Shown one piece after another: positions 24,910-34,186 of a stretch of 64,000 nucleotides of DNA. Both the position numbers and the translations under genes were made by a program. The first letter of the stretch is position 1. Each line of letters begins with the position of its first letter. Below the pieces are notes generated by a model, which saw only the letters and a program-made list of their open reading frames with translations, made no database searches and was not told the DNA's origin. Source of the DNA: Companilactobacillus kimchii DSM 13961 = JCM 10707 (GTDB lineage Bacteria > Bacillota > Bacilli > Lactobacillales > Lactobacillaceae); the NCBI RefSeq assembly GCF_001435445.1, contig NZ_AZDH01000001.1:1-64000 (forward strand), read 5' to 3'.

Positions 24910-26535
24910 TTATTTATTAATTCTTACAGCAAATTCAGGTTCACTGACAGCGTATGTCTTCAAGTTAAGACCACTGTTCAATCTAACTGTACTGATCCAA
25001 ACCCATTCGTTTGAAGAGATTTGGCCCCAGTATGAACCGTATTTATTTACAACTAGCTTAGAAATCTTCCATGATGTGTTAACTGGTAAGGTTTGTCCGT
25101 AAGCATTAGTTGATGGATCATATGTCTTTTGAGCAACTGTTGTTGTACCAATTAAACCGTTACCTGGTGTTGGAATACCAGGATTAGCTGTTGCTGTATT
25201 GGTATTGGTATTAGTGTTAGTAGTCGTGTTAGTTGTTGTTGAAGTAGTTGAACCATTTGATCTAGTAATTGTTAAATCACTAGCTGGAATCCATTCATTA
25301 TTACCAACTTCATAGTAGATCATACCGTTAGCGTTCATGATACGTCCTAATTTCCACTGACTGCCATTTGGAAGGGATGATCCGGTACTCTTTCCAGCAT
25401 CATTAACAATAGCTAATTCAGCAGTTGCTGTACCAATTTCACCGACATCAGGATTAGCAGTTATTTTAACTTCACTATTAGTGGATGTTGATGTTGTGGG
25501 TGTCGTAGTAGTTGAAGTTGTTGTATTGCTACCATTAATAGTTAAGTTATTGGCAACAACATACTCGTTTGTTCCAACTTCATAGAAGGAAGTACCATTG
25601 ATTTTAATAGTCTTACCAAGTTTCCATTGTGTACCTTGAGCCAAGGTCATATTTGTTTCCATTCCATCTGCGGTAACAATGCCAGTTCTAGCAACGGTTG
25701 TTCCAATCTTTCCAACTGAATCATTAGAACCAGTATCAGTGGTTGATGTTGTCGTTGAAGTTTGTCCATTAACATTTACCAAATTAGCGTCAATATACTC
25801 ATTAGTTGCAACTTGATACATTCTCTTACTACCAACTGTTATCAAAGTACCTAATTGCCATTGACTACCTTGTGGCAAAGTCATACCCATTGGTTTTCCG
25901 TCTGGACCGTAAATTGAAGCTGTAGAATTCAAAGTTCCAATCTTTTTAACGGCTGTATTTGTGGTTGTTTGAGCTTGCTTACCAGCGGCTTGATTACTTG
26001 TATCACTAGAAGTCATATTAGTAATAGAACTAGCAGCAATCCATTCGTTAGTGGCTACTTCATAGTAAACAGCGCCATTGATAGTAGAGATAGCACCTAA
26101 TTGCCATTGGCTACCTTTTGGTAAAGTACGGCCGGTATTTTGACCATTACTATTAACGATGGTTGTATTAGCACCAACAGTGGCAACGTTACGAACATCA
26201 GCATTATAGTTAGATGCATATTCGTTTAACTTAACACCATTTTCAGCGATATCCATTGAGTCAAAAGCAACCCATTCATTATTGCCAACTTGATAATAAG
26301 TTTTACCACGTAATTGTTTAGTTTGACCTAGTTTCCATGAACTGAAGTTAGGCAAAGTTGATTTAGTAATATTACCGTTATCATCAACGATTTGTCCGCC
26401 ATCACGTCTAATTGTTCCTACTAATCCAACCAAACCGCTAGCTTGGGCAGTTTGTTGTGGAAGAGCGGAAATTGCAGCTGGTGCTAACATAATTGCTACA
26501 GCAGAAGCTGCTAAAATCTTTTTACTATTTTTCAT
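24910..26535 (-). CDS. Secreted protein with six SLAP-like (S-layer type) repeats
   Basis: This 541-residue protein has a Sec signal peptide (1-33, cleavage after TAQA). It then has six repeats of about 55-60 residues, each starting V/IGT and carrying a 'LP-x-G/F-S-x-W-K/Q-LG' core and a 'YY-x-V-x-x-NEW/Y' end. They are separated by Ser/Thr/Asn-rich linkers, including long runs of Thr and Asn near 340-360 and 435-455. Such repeats bind cell-wall polymers in S-layer-associated proteins. There is no sortase motif and no catalytic domain. The last repeat (from LIGTTVAQKTYDPS) is more diverged and ends near the C-terminus. It is probably a cell-surface structural or adhesion protein. Confidence 0.8.
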   Translation of the reverse strand: MKNSKKILAASAVAIMLAPAAISALPQQTAQASGLVGLVGTIRRDGGQIVDDNGNITKSTLPNFSSWKLGQTKQLRGKTYYQVGNNEWVAFDSMDIAENGVKLNEYASNYNADVRNVATVGANTTIVNSNGQNTGRTLPKGSQWQLGAISTINGAVYYEVATNEWIAASSITNMTSSDTSNQAAGKQAQTTTNTAVKKIGTLNSTASIYGPDGKPMGMTLPQGSQWQLGTLITVGSKRMYQVATNEYIDANLVNVNGQTSTTTSTTDTGSNDSVGKIGTTVARTGIVTADGMETNMTLAQGTQWKLGKTIKINGTSFYEVGTNEYVVANNLTINGSNTTTSTTTTPTTSTSTNSEVKITANPDVGEIGTATAELAIVNDAGKSTGSSLPNGSQWKLGRIMNANGMIYYEVGNNEWIPASDLTITRSNGSTTSTTTNTTTNTNTNTNTATANPGIPTPGNGLIGTTTVAQKTYDPSTNAYGQTLPVNTSWKISKLVVNKYGSYWGQISSNEWVWISTVRLNSGLNLKTYAVSEPEFAVRINK

Positions 26536-26645
26536 TATCTACATCCCCAAAGGAAATTATCTGAGTACTTATTTATTCAACTTTAATTCTAGAAGGAAAT
26601 TTTTTATTAACAATGTATTATCCAAAAACAAAATAAATTCTTAAT

Positions 26646-26678
26646 AAAAAAGCAGCTCATTTCTGAGCTACCCTTACG
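26646..26678 (-). terminator. Terminator after rlmH
   Basis: On the minus strand, GTAGCTC pairs with GAGCTGC around AGAAAT and is followed by TTTTTT. Confidence 0.85.
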
Positions 26679-26683
26679 TAATT

Positions 26684-27163
26684 TTATTTGTGGTATGTAC
26701 GATGGTTGATAATCATAAATGAACGATAAATTTGTTCAGTCAAAACTAAACGCATCAATTGATGAGGCAAAGTGAATTTACCAAAACAAACACTATAATC
26801 AGCACGTTTTGTGACTTCAGGACTAACTCCAAGCGATCCACCGATTACAAAAGTAATATCACTTGTTCCATATGTGGATAAGTCGTCAATTTTCTTAGCC
26901 ATTTCCTCTGAAGTTAATTCCTTACCACGCAAATCAAGTAAGATCACATATTCCTTATCCTTAATTTTACTTAATATTCGTTCGCCTTCAATTTGCTTAA
27001 CCTTTTCATCTTGAGCTTCACTAAGATTTTCTGGCGCTTTTTCGTCAGGACACTCTACTATTTGAAACTTGCAGAAAGCTCCCAAACGCTTGGCATATTC
27101 AGCAATCCCTGCTTTGAAATACTTTTCTTTTAACTTACCAACGGTAACCATTTTTATATTCAT
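26684..27163 (-). CDS. rlmH: 23S rRNA (pseudouridine1915-N3)-methyltransferase RlmH
   Basis: This 159-residue SPOUT methyltransferase starts [20 protein letters not shown]. It has the AdoMet knot region in [17 protein letters not shown] and the [14 protein letters not shown] loop. The ending [18 protein letters not shown] with YHK is typical of the family (residues 136-159), where the C-terminal Tyr-His-Lys is conserved. It methylates pseudouridine 1915 in helix 69 of the large ribosomal subunit. In lactobacilli it commonly lies next to htrA at the end of the Wal cluster, as here. Full length for the family. GAGGAG precedes the start. Confidence 0.95.
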   Translation of the reverse strand: MNIKMVTVGKLKEKYFKAGIAEYAKRLGAFCKFQIVECPDEKAPENLSEAQDEKVKQIEGERILSKIKDKEYVILLDLRGKELTSEEMAKKIDDLSTYGTSDITFVIGGSLGVSPEVTKRADYSVCFGKFTLPHQLMRLVLTEQIYRSFMIINHRTYHK

Positions 27164-27557
27164 AATTAATAAATCTCCTCAATTAAATATCATACGAAAC
27201 TATCAGTTAATTGCCAAATGATTTCTAAAATCCGAATTATCATGACAATTTATTTTTGCACCGAAAAATAAAAGTTTGTCTAAGCTTGTGTAACAACATT
27301 CCTTACTGATATAAAGCCTTTTTAGTCAATAGATATTTTGTATAGTTAAAAGTTATTAACAGCTGTGGGTAAAATTGTGGATAACTTTTCTACAACGTTA
27401 TATCAAATTTTTATCGACTTTTGCACATGTTATTCACACTTGTGGATAACTCCTGTTGATTAGTCTTTCTTATTTCCGAAGAAAAATTAATATATCTAAA
27501 AAAATGTTCAAAAAAAGACGTGAAACTGGCATTTGTCCGTTTTCACGTCTTTTTTCA
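27164..27557. promoter_or_regulatory. Intergenic region with a DnaA-box cluster and the htrA terminator
   Basis: This gap of about 390 bases has no ORF. Three perfect DnaA boxes (TTATNCACA) are present: 27376-27384 (minus), 27430-27438 (plus) and 27441-27449 (minus). A one-mismatch box is at 27364-27372 (minus). All lie within 86 bases and are flanked by AT-rich sequence (27181-27360). At 27511-27555, AAAGACGTGAAA pairs with TTTTCACGTCTTT to form the htrA terminator. It could be a DnaA-titration or auxiliary origin site, or a DnaA-regulated promoter for rlmH. Confidence 0.75.
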
Positions 27558-28943
27558 TTAATCTGATGTTTTCTTTGTTAAGTGTACTTTAGCTGTATTC
27601 AACTTACCATTACGGTAATATTGAATGTTTACAGTATCGCCAATTGAATGCGAGTACAAGGCTGTATGTAAGTCTGCAACAGACTTCACGTCTTTATCGC
27701 CTAACTTCACGATCACATCGTATTTCTTCATACCAGCGGCCTTAGCTACAGAACCACTTGTTGTACTATAGACAACCACACCCTTAGTTACACTACTTGG
27801 TAACTTCAAGCTTGATTGTGAATCATCTGTAATTTGATCTAGGTCAAGTACTTTGATACCCAATGAAGGTCTTTCAACTTTACCGTTTTCAACCAATTGA
27901 TTGATGATCTTAACTACTTCATTACTTGGAATAGCGAAGCCCATACCTTCAACTGATGAACCATCAGTACTTGAAGCTAATTTCATTGAGTTGATACCAA
28001 CAATTTGTCCTGCGGCATTAACTAATGGACCACCTGAATTACCAGGGTTAATCGCAGCATCGGTTTGAAGAACAGTGGCTTCACCCGTAGCTTGTCCGGT
28101 ATTTTGATCTTGAGTTGTCACCGTTCTATTTGTAGCAGAAATGATACCTTGAGTAACTGTTGTAGCGTATTCACTACCTAATGGTGAACCAATAGCAATT
28201 ACTGGGTCCCCAGGTGTTACGTTATCTGAGTTACCAAATGAAGCTGTAGCAGGTACTTTACTACCAGGAATCTCCAATACAGCTAAGTCAGTTGTGGAAT
28301 CAGTACCGACCAATTTAGCGGCGACCTTAGTACCATCTTCAAGAATGATTTCCAAAGAGTCTGATCCAGAAACAACGTGGTTATTAGTTACGATATAACC
28401 TTTACCATTTTGTTTAGCATAGATTACACCTGATCCCTCACTGTATTCTTGTAACTTACTATTATTAGAAGAACTTGAACTAGAATCTGATGAGTTGGAA
28501 TCTGATGAATTACTATCACTTGATTGTGAATTATCAGAAGAGTTACTATCACTGCTTCCACTATCACCAAACAAGTCTCCAAAAATGGATGAAATATCAC
28601 CATTGCTAGATTGTTCTTTTTGTTTTTGAAGATTAATTACGGAAACAACCGCCCCATTAACTTTCTTATAAGCACCCGACATTGAACTAGAAGTGTTCAC
28701 CTTGGTATTACTTACTTGAGTCGTACCAGCAGTATTTCCAACTGTAGCGGAGTTTGAGGAGTTATTACTACCACCGAAGTAAGTGAACCCTGCGAAGGCA
28801 ATAACAACACCTAAAGCGGCAGAAATAAAAGCTACAATTCCTGTCTTAAGTAAAGAATTGTTGCTAGATTCCTTGCCATTAGAACTACGCTTCTTTTCTT
28901 CTACTCTTGATTCAGATTTGTCCTTTTTTTCATCGTTATTCAT
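27558..28943 (-). CDS. htrA: HtrA/DegP-type membrane-anchored serine protease
   Basis: This 461-residue protein has a short charged cytoplasmic N-terminus and one membrane segment (about 37-57). A low-complexity Ser/Asp/Asn-rich linker (about 100-160) follows, then a trypsin-like domain with His near 189 (TNNHVVSGS), Asp near 219 (DSTTDLAVLE) and Ser near 302 (NPGNSGGPLVN), and a PDZ domain (about 365-450). It degrades misfolded proteins at the outer membrane face. It is the last gene of the Wal cluster. The start chosen is ATG at 28941-28943; a GTG three codons upstream sits inside the ribosome site. The linker is longer and more repetitive than usual. Confidence 0.93.
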   Translation of the reverse strand: MNNDEKKDKSESRVEEKKRSSNGKESSNNSLLKTGIVAFISAALGVVIAFAGFTYFGGSNNSSNSATVGNTAGTTQVSNTKVNTSSSMSGAYKKVNGAVVSVINLQKQKEQSSNGDISSIFGDLFGDSGSSDSNSSDNSQSSDSNSSDSNSSDSSSSSSNNSKLQEYSEGSGVIYAKQNGKGYIVTNNHVVSGSDSLEIILEDGTKVAAKLVGTDSTTDLAVLEIPGSKVPATASFGNSDNVTPGDPVIAIGSPLGSEYATTVTQGIISATNRTVTTQDQNTGQATGEATVLQTDAAINPGNSGGPLVNAAGQIVGINSMKLASSTDGSSVEGMGFAIPSNEVVKIINQLVENGKVERPSLGIKVLDLDQITDDSQSSLKLPSSVTKGVVVYSTTSGSVAKAAGMKKYDVIVKLGDKDVKSVADLHTALYSHSIGDTVNIQYYRNGKLNTAKVHLTKKTSD

Positions 28944-29032
28944 GTAATTATTCACTCCCCATATTTTTTATCTATAATATAACTTTCAATTATGAAAAAA
29001 TTATGAACTACATATGATTTATTTATAAAATT

Positions 29033-29839
29033 CTACAAGGCAATCAAAGGATCAGCCACAGCCGGGTCGGTATCGTTGATTTTAAAGTCATGTCCAACTG
29101 CAAAATCATGATCTTCCAAAACCTGAGTAACTTCCGTACGTGCAACTTGCTTAGTGTTATTTTCATGACTCAAATGACCCAAATAAATCTGTTTAGTATT
29201 ATTACCGATAACGTCCATCAATGTATGAGCACCATCTTCATTCGAAAGATGACCCTTTTCGCTAAGGATTCTTTGTTTCAATGGCCATGGATAAAAGCCT
29301 TCGCGTAGCATTTCTACATCATGGTTGCATTCCAACAAATAACCATCAGCATTCTCAATTGTCTTTTGAACACGTTCAGAAACATAACCAGTATCAGTTA
29401 AAATAACAAATTCCTTGCCATTATGATAAAACTTATAAAATTGTGGATCAGCTGCATCATGTGAAACGGCGAAACTTTCAATATCTAAGTCATCTAAAGA
29501 CATAATCTTGTTGTGTTCAAAGACATTGATTTCATCTTCAGGTACTTTACCAATCTTAGGCAACATTGCTTGCCACGTCTTTTGATTGGCATAAACATTC
29601 AAATTATATCTTCTAGCTAAAACACCAACACCTTTAATATGATCAGTATGTTCATGGGTTACGAACAATGAATCAACGGTATTGATATCTTTACCGATAC
29701 TCTCCATTGCCTCTTTAATCTTTTTACCTGAAAGACCCGCATCAACTAAAACATGATGTTTCGGAGTCTCAATATATGTAGCGTTACCTGAGCTGCTGCT
29801 AGCAAGCACACTAATTTTTAAACTATCATCATTGGGCAT
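29033..29839 (-). CDS. walJ: MBL-fold hydrolase WalJ (YycJ)
   Basis: This 268-residue metallo-beta-lactamase-fold protein has the metal motif THEHTDHIKG (about 60-69), preceded by the VLASSSSGNATYIET loop. It has further metal ligands in FAVSHDAADP and YLGHLSHENN. YycJ/WalJ is a 5'-3' exonuclease-like protein that co-occurs with WalRK. The start at 29837-29839 (MPNDDSLK) follows GGAGATAAC and overlaps the end of walI by 11 bases; a start six codons earlier is possible. The pair is translationally coupled. Confidence 0.88.
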   Translation of the reverse strand: MPNDDSLKISVLASSSSGNATYIETPKHHVLVDAGLSGKKIKEAMESIGKDINTVDSLFVTHEHTDHIKGVGVLARRYNLNVYANQKTWQAMLPKIGKVPEDEINVFEHNKIMSLDDLDIESFAVSHDAADPQFYKFYHNGKEFVILTDTGYVSERVQKTIENADGYLLECNHDVEMLREGFYPWPLKQRILSEKGHLSNEDGAHTLMDVIGNNTKQIYLGHLSHENNTKQVARTEVTQVLEDHDFAVGHDFKINDTDPAVADPLIAL

Positions 29840-30644
29840 TGTAACTGTTATCTCCATTTGTTGAATTCTTTATAATATTGCCCGTAAAGGCATTAACCTT
29901 CTTAATAGAACTTACTTTACTATCTTTATTTCTAATCGTTACAAACCAAACCGGAATGTAAATAGTGCTATTTTTGGCTACCAATAACTTCGTATAAGCT
30001 AAGTTTGCGTAAGAAATCTTGGAGTTGTTTGGTATTTCGGAATTAGCATACAGATTAGTAATAACTTCTTTTTCACTCTTGATCGTCTGACTTTCATGCA
30101 AAATAATCATCGACTTAACATGAGTTTGAGTATAACTAACAACTCGACCACTTTCAATTGTAAAGGTCAGCTGACAAGTCTTATCATAAATTTCACCTAA
30201 CTTGGAAGTTCCCACATAAACCATTTGCGAAGTTGTCGACAATTGTGGTGCATATTTATAATCGCTACCAAATAACACATTTGAATCTTTCTTAATGAAT
30301 TTATCCATTATTTTTTGTCTGTCTTCCGTTGTAACGGCAATAGTACTATTTAAACTACTTGTAAGTTTACGACTAGTTTCATCATATTGAACTTCTTGAT
30401 TACGTAATTTATTAACGTTTTGAGCCAAAGAATTATCCGGCTGTGAACCTAAATAATAAGCACTACCATTCTTGGTATCCAAAGTTCCAAAACTGATATT
30501 ACGCTTTCTCATTTCCGTAACGGTTGAAGTATTAGTACTGGAACTGCTGACCAACTGTTGACTGTTTCGAAATGACAAGAATAAAAAGATATCTAATGAG
30601 AAAAAAACGATTAAGAAAATTGCTTCAATTCTTCTAAAATCCAT
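29829..30644 (-). CDS. walI: Wal regulatory membrane protein WalI (YycI)
   Basis: This 271-residue protein has a single N-terminal membrane helix (about 8-27) and an extracytoplasmic YycI domain: SYANLAYTKLLVAKN and IYIPVWFVTIRNKDS near the C-terminus match the family ending. YycI and YycH bind WalK in the membrane and modulate its kinase activity. It starts immediately after walH (no gap) and overlaps walJ. The domain ends a short distance after the conserved IPVWFV segment, as usual. Confidence 0.87.
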   Translation of the reverse strand: MDFRRIEAIFLIVFFSLDIFLFLSFRNSQQLVSSSSTNTSTVTEMRKRNISFGTLDTKNGSAYYLGSQPDNSLAQNVNKLRNQEVQYDETSRKLTSSLNSTIAVTTEDRQKIMDKFIKKDSNVLFGSDYKYAPQLSTTSQMVYVGTSKLGEIYDKTCQLTFTIESGRVVSYTQTHVKSMIILHESQTIKSEKEVITNLYANSEIPNNSKISYANLAYTKLLVAKNSTIYIPVWFVTIRNKDSKVSSIKKVNAFTGNIIKNSTNGDNSYNAQ

Positions 30645-31958
30645 CTATTCATCCTCCGCAACTTCATTTGCCCAATCGCTATATGGTTTCCAGTGATTTT
30701 CAATCTTAATATAATAAGTTGGCTTCAAATCGACAACTTTTTCATTATCGGCTTCACTTTCCCATTGATATCCGACTTCAATATTTTGGACATCATTAGG
30801 TGAATAACCTGCTTTCTCAAGGCCTTTGAAAATATCACTTGTTGATTTCAATTTAGTTGAGGCCTGATCTGAAGGAACTGGGACTTCTAGTACTTTATTT
30901 AGAAAATGTTCTGTACTCCCTTTACGACTAAATTTAATTCGAATTGAACCAAATTCACTCTTTTTGAAAATTGGAAAGCCTTCAACATATTCTCTGAAAA
31001 CAAGATTCTTGTCTTTCCAATTGGCACTATACAAACGTAAGTTAGAAATAGAATTTTGAAGATTAACCACTTTTTGATAACCACGTTGCAAGAAAGCCAG
31101 TTGAGTCTTAGGAACTGAGGTATCTGTATAGTCCTCAAAACTCAATTCACCTGAATTGTGATCTGAAACTAGACGTTTTGATTCACCGTAATTATAGGTA
31201 TAAACGCCATTATCTTCAGAAGTGACCAATCCATTGGTATTTGAATCGAATAATGCTGTTGTATACTCGCCGTCATCTTTACTGCTGATTACATATGAGT
31301 AAGATTTCAACTTGATAGGCTCTGTATAGAAAGTGAAAACACCATGTTTCATAATGTTTAAACGAATCTTCAGATTGATATTGGCTTTCTTAACTAATTT
31401 AGAAATTGGATCAGATGTCGCATTTCTGACTGGTGCCTTATAAACAGCGTAATTATTGTCATTGGCCAAGTAGATATTACTATCCTTCTTATCCTTCAAA
31501 TTAATCAAAATTCGATTGAAAGAATATGACTTGTCATTGCGTAAACTATTGTTATTTAGCAAATAACCCAAAATGCTTGTTGAAATTGAAGTTGGATAAA
31601 CTAACTGAATAACATCTTTTGATTGGATAATCTTTTGATAGTAAGCTCCATCCTTTTTAGAAACCAATTTAGGACTATCAATTTTCCAATCCTGCATAAT
31701 CTTTTGAATACTTAAAGCAATATTATCGTTACTGTTATAAATTAACTTTTGATCTTCATCATCATGCCAAATTACCGATGTGGCACTAATGACTTGATTA
31801 ATTGGTACTTCATTTTTATTCGATTGTGTCGACGTAACGTCAATGTTGCGTCCTCGTTGATAACGAGCCGTATTAGTCCATATAAAGAATGAGAGTACGA
31901 TACTCGTTATAACGGCAATGACTAATAAGATCTGAATGATCAAGCGACTAAACTTCAT
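30645..31958 (-). CDS. walH: Wal regulatory membrane protein WalH (YycH)
   Basis: This 437-residue protein has one N-terminal membrane helix (about 7-27) and a large extracytoplasmic YycH domain ending in VGYQWESEADNEKVVDLKPTYY. It works with WalI to control WalK. The start chosen is the ATG at 31956-31958, preceded by CAGGAGGAGAATGGG and overlapping the 3' end of walK by 11 bases. A longer frame would run far into walK and is not supported. The order walK-walH-walI-walJ is kept. Confidence 0.88.
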   Translation of the reverse strand: MKFSRLIIQILLVIAVITSIVLSFFIWTNTARYQRGRNIDVTSTQSNKNEVPINQVISATSVIWHDDEDQKLIYNSNDNIALSIQKIMQDWKIDSPKLVSKKDGAYYQKIIQSKDVIQLVYPTSISTSILGYLLNNNSLRNDKSYSFNRILINLKDKKDSNIYLANDNNYAVYKAPVRNATSDPISKLVKKANINLKIRLNIMKHGVFTFYTEPIKLKSYSYVISSKDDGEYTTALFDSNTNGLVTSEDNGVYTYNYGESKRLVSDHNSGELSFEDYTDTSVPKTQLAFLQRGYQKVVNLQNSISNLRLYSANWKDKNLVFREYVEGFPIFKKSEFGSIRIKFSRKGSTEHFLNKVLEVPVPSDQASTKLKSTSDIFKGLEKAGYSPNDVQNIEVGYQWESEADNEKVVDLKPTYYIKIENHWKPYSDWANEVAEDE

Positions 31959-33846
31959 CCCATTCTCCTCCTGTCTCGTTAGGGTCAAATGGTAGGGAAA
32001 TGTAGAATGTTGATCCCTTACCTTCGGCACTATTTACCCAAATTCTACCTTTGTGTTGTTCAACGATTTCTTTGGAGATAGAAAGTCCGAGTCCAGTACC
32101 ACCTTGTTTTCTAGAACGTGCTTTATCAACACGATAGAAACGCTCGAAGACCTTCTTGATATCCTTTCTAGGAATACCCAATCCTTCATCAGAAATACTA
32201 ATAATAATATGCTTATTAGTTTCCAACAAACGGCATGTAATAACACCACCATCTGGTGAATACTTGATGGCATTATTCATAATATTATCAATTACTTGTG
32301 TCATCTTATCGGTATCAATTTCTACCCACAAATCTTTACTAGTAAAAATACGTTTGATTCGATAATTCTTGGCAATCTTAGAACCATTTTCCTTAGCATC
32401 AGCCTTCTCTTTTTTCAACATCATATCAAAGCGATCCAGAATATATGAGAAAAATTCGTTAAAGTTAACTAGTTCTTTATCCAATTTCGAACGGCCTTGA
32501 TCCATTCGTGACAAGCTCAACAGATCTTTGATCATTCGGATCATACGATCAGTTTCTTCGGCAGTAACACCCAAGAACTGTGGTGCCAATTTTTGATCTT
32601 TCCAAGCACCATTATTCAAAGCATCAATGTAACTACTAATACTTGTTAATGGAGTTCTCAACTCATGAGAAACATTGGAAACAAATTGACGACGTTCACT
32701 ATCGATCTTTTGTTGTTCAGTAACATCATGTAGGACACAAACCATACCACTAATGAAACCACTGTTTCTTTGGATCAATGAAAAATCAGCATTCAAGATC
32801 AATGAATTATCGCCATTGGCATCATCATAATCCTCGTTCGAGTCATTGGTTTCAATTACCATCGGATCAGGATTCTCCAACAAATCGTCAAAACTCGTCC
32901 GATCTTTAATCCCCAAAATATCGACTAACGGTTGACCAATGGCTTCGTCCTCATCTTTATCCAAGAACTCTTGTGCCATCTCATTAATGACCGTTATGTT
33001 ACCGAGACGATTTGTCGCAATAACACCATCGGACATTTGCGTCAAAACGCTATCCAACCTTCGTCGTTCAGATTCCGAGTTCTCAGTCGCTTCTTCGACT
33101 TTAACCGACAGATCATTAACAGCCATAGCCAATTGTCCTAACTCATCAGGTGAATAAACACGGACCTGACCAGAATAGTCTCCTTCAGCCATACGAACGG
33201 CCTGCTGCTTCATTTCATCGATTGGTCTAGTAATTGCTCGAGAAATGAAAATAGCAATCACAGCACCTAAAAGCCCAGCCACTAGAGAAGCTGTTAAGAA
33301 AATCAAAATAATGTTATTAATGCCGGTATAAACTGATTCCATGCTGGCACGAACATAAATTGCTCCCACAACTGTACTATTATCTGGAGATGTCACTGGC
33401 ACTATTGACTCGTAAGAACTACCGTTATCTCTTTCGTAATAAATTTGTGTAATCCTCTTATCCGTCCGAATACTCTGCTTGATATTATCCTTCAAAGTTT
33501 GTGTACCGATAATACTATTACTTTCGGAATCCTTGGCCCCTACAATAATTCCGCTTCGATCAATAACCTGTACGTCAGTAATATCAGTACTAACTCGCGA
33601 ATAATCTTGAATTGCATTGCTGATATTATCACGCGTATGATCATCATTATCAGTCAAATTCTCTGAAATCTGATTCAATGTATACGCTGGAATAGAAACA
33701 GAAGTTTCAAAGTTTGCCACGTTCTGATCTTCCAATTGACGTACAAAATAGGCCCCAATGATTTCAATTGTGACTATAAGAATCAAGATAAAAGATAATC
33801 CGATTTTAAAATTAATTGAATGTAAAAAAGCAAATCTATTTTTCAC
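31948..33846 (-). CDS. walK: Sensor histidine kinase WalK (YycG/VicK)
   Basis: This 632-residue kinase has a membrane helix (about 15-35), an extracellular PAS-like domain (about 36-175), a second helix (177-198) and a HAMP domain (about 200-252). A cytoplasmic PAS (about 260-370), HisKA with the phospho-acceptor His near 395 (NVSHELRTPLTSI) and HATPase_c (NAIKYSPDG, DEGLGIP, KQGGTGLGLSI) follow. It controls cell-wall hydrolase genes with WalR and is essential in most Firmicutes. It has two transmembrane helices with a large loop, unlike the streptococcal VicK form. The start codon is GTG with AGGTGGAAG upstream. It is not adjacent to walR here but separated by 340 bases. Confidence 0.95.
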   Translation of the reverse strand: MKNRFAFLHSINFKIGLSFILILIVTIEIIGAYFVRQLEDQNVANFETSVSIPAYTLNQISENLTDNDDHTRDNISNAIQDYSRVSTDITDVQVIDRSGIIVGAKDSESNSIIGTQTLKDNIKQSIRTDKRITQIYYERDNGSSYESIVPVTSPDNSTVVGAIYVRASMESVYTGINNIILIFLTASLVAGLLGAVIAIFISRAITRPIDEMKQQAVRMAEGDYSGQVRVYSPDELGQLAMAVNDLSVKVEEATENSESERRRLDSVLTQMSDGVIATNRLGNITVINEMAQEFLDKDEDEAIGQPLVDILGIKDRTSFDDLLENPDPMVIETNDSNEDYDDANGDNSLILNADFSLIQRNSGFISGMVCVLHDVTEQQKIDSERRQFVSNVSHELRTPLTSISSYIDALNNGAWKDQKLAPQFLGVTAEETDRMIRMIKDLLSLSRMDQGRSKLDKELVNFNEFFSYILDRFDMMLKKEKADAKENGSKIAKNYRIKRIFTSKDLWVEIDTDKMTQVIDNIMNNAIKYSPDGGVITCRLLETNKHIIISISDEGLGIPRKDIKKVFERFYRVDKARSRKQGGTGLGLSISKEIVEQHKGRIWVNSAEGKGSTFYISLPFDPNETGGEWDEV

Positions 33847-33880
33847 AATACTTCCACCTAAACAATACAGACTTAGCTAC

Positions 33881-33943
33881 ATTATACAGCTATCCAGATA
33901 ACAAAAAAACTGACTGACATTTTTATATGCCAATCAGTTTTTT
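33881..33943 (-). terminator. Terminator between walR and walK, followed by a -10-like box
   Basis: On the minus strand, ACTGATTGGCAT pairs with ATGTCAGTCAGT and is followed by TTTTTTT (33903-33943). Downstream, TATAAT at 33881-33886 sits about 35 bases before the walK GTG. Its -35 is poor. This suggests that walK can be transcribed separately from walR. Confidence 0.7.
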
Positions 33944-34040
33944 ATTTTATTTTTATTTTCAATGATGAAATTATTCGATTTCTTTTGATGGTTGTATTGT
34001 TGGTTTCGTTTATTTGCAGCTGCTGTTTTTCATTCTACGA

Positions 34041-34183
34041 TTTATTTGCTTATGCTACTGCAAATGGGCTCCGTGAGGGCAATCCATTGCGGTTTGCTAC
34101 AGTATCGGAATCGCACGCATAAAACGCCGTGCAATTTCGATACTTAGGCAAATCCTCGTGGGCTGAGCGCCCTTACTGCGCCC
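34041..34183. repeat. GC-rich structured element between walR and walK
   Basis: This element of about 120-140 bases forms nested pairings: AGTATCGGAATCGCACG (34101-34117) with CGTGCAATTTCGATACT (34128-34144); GGTTTGC (34091-34097) with GCAAATCC (34148-34155); GTGAGGGC (34073-34080) with GCCCTTAC (34169-34176); and an ATTTGC/GCAAAT hairpin at 34042-34065. It is much richer in G+C than its surroundings and carries no ORF. It lies immediately downstream of the walR stop codon. It looks like an interspersed palindromic element or a structured RNA in the walRK leader. Confidence 0.7.
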
Positions 34184-34186
34184 TCT

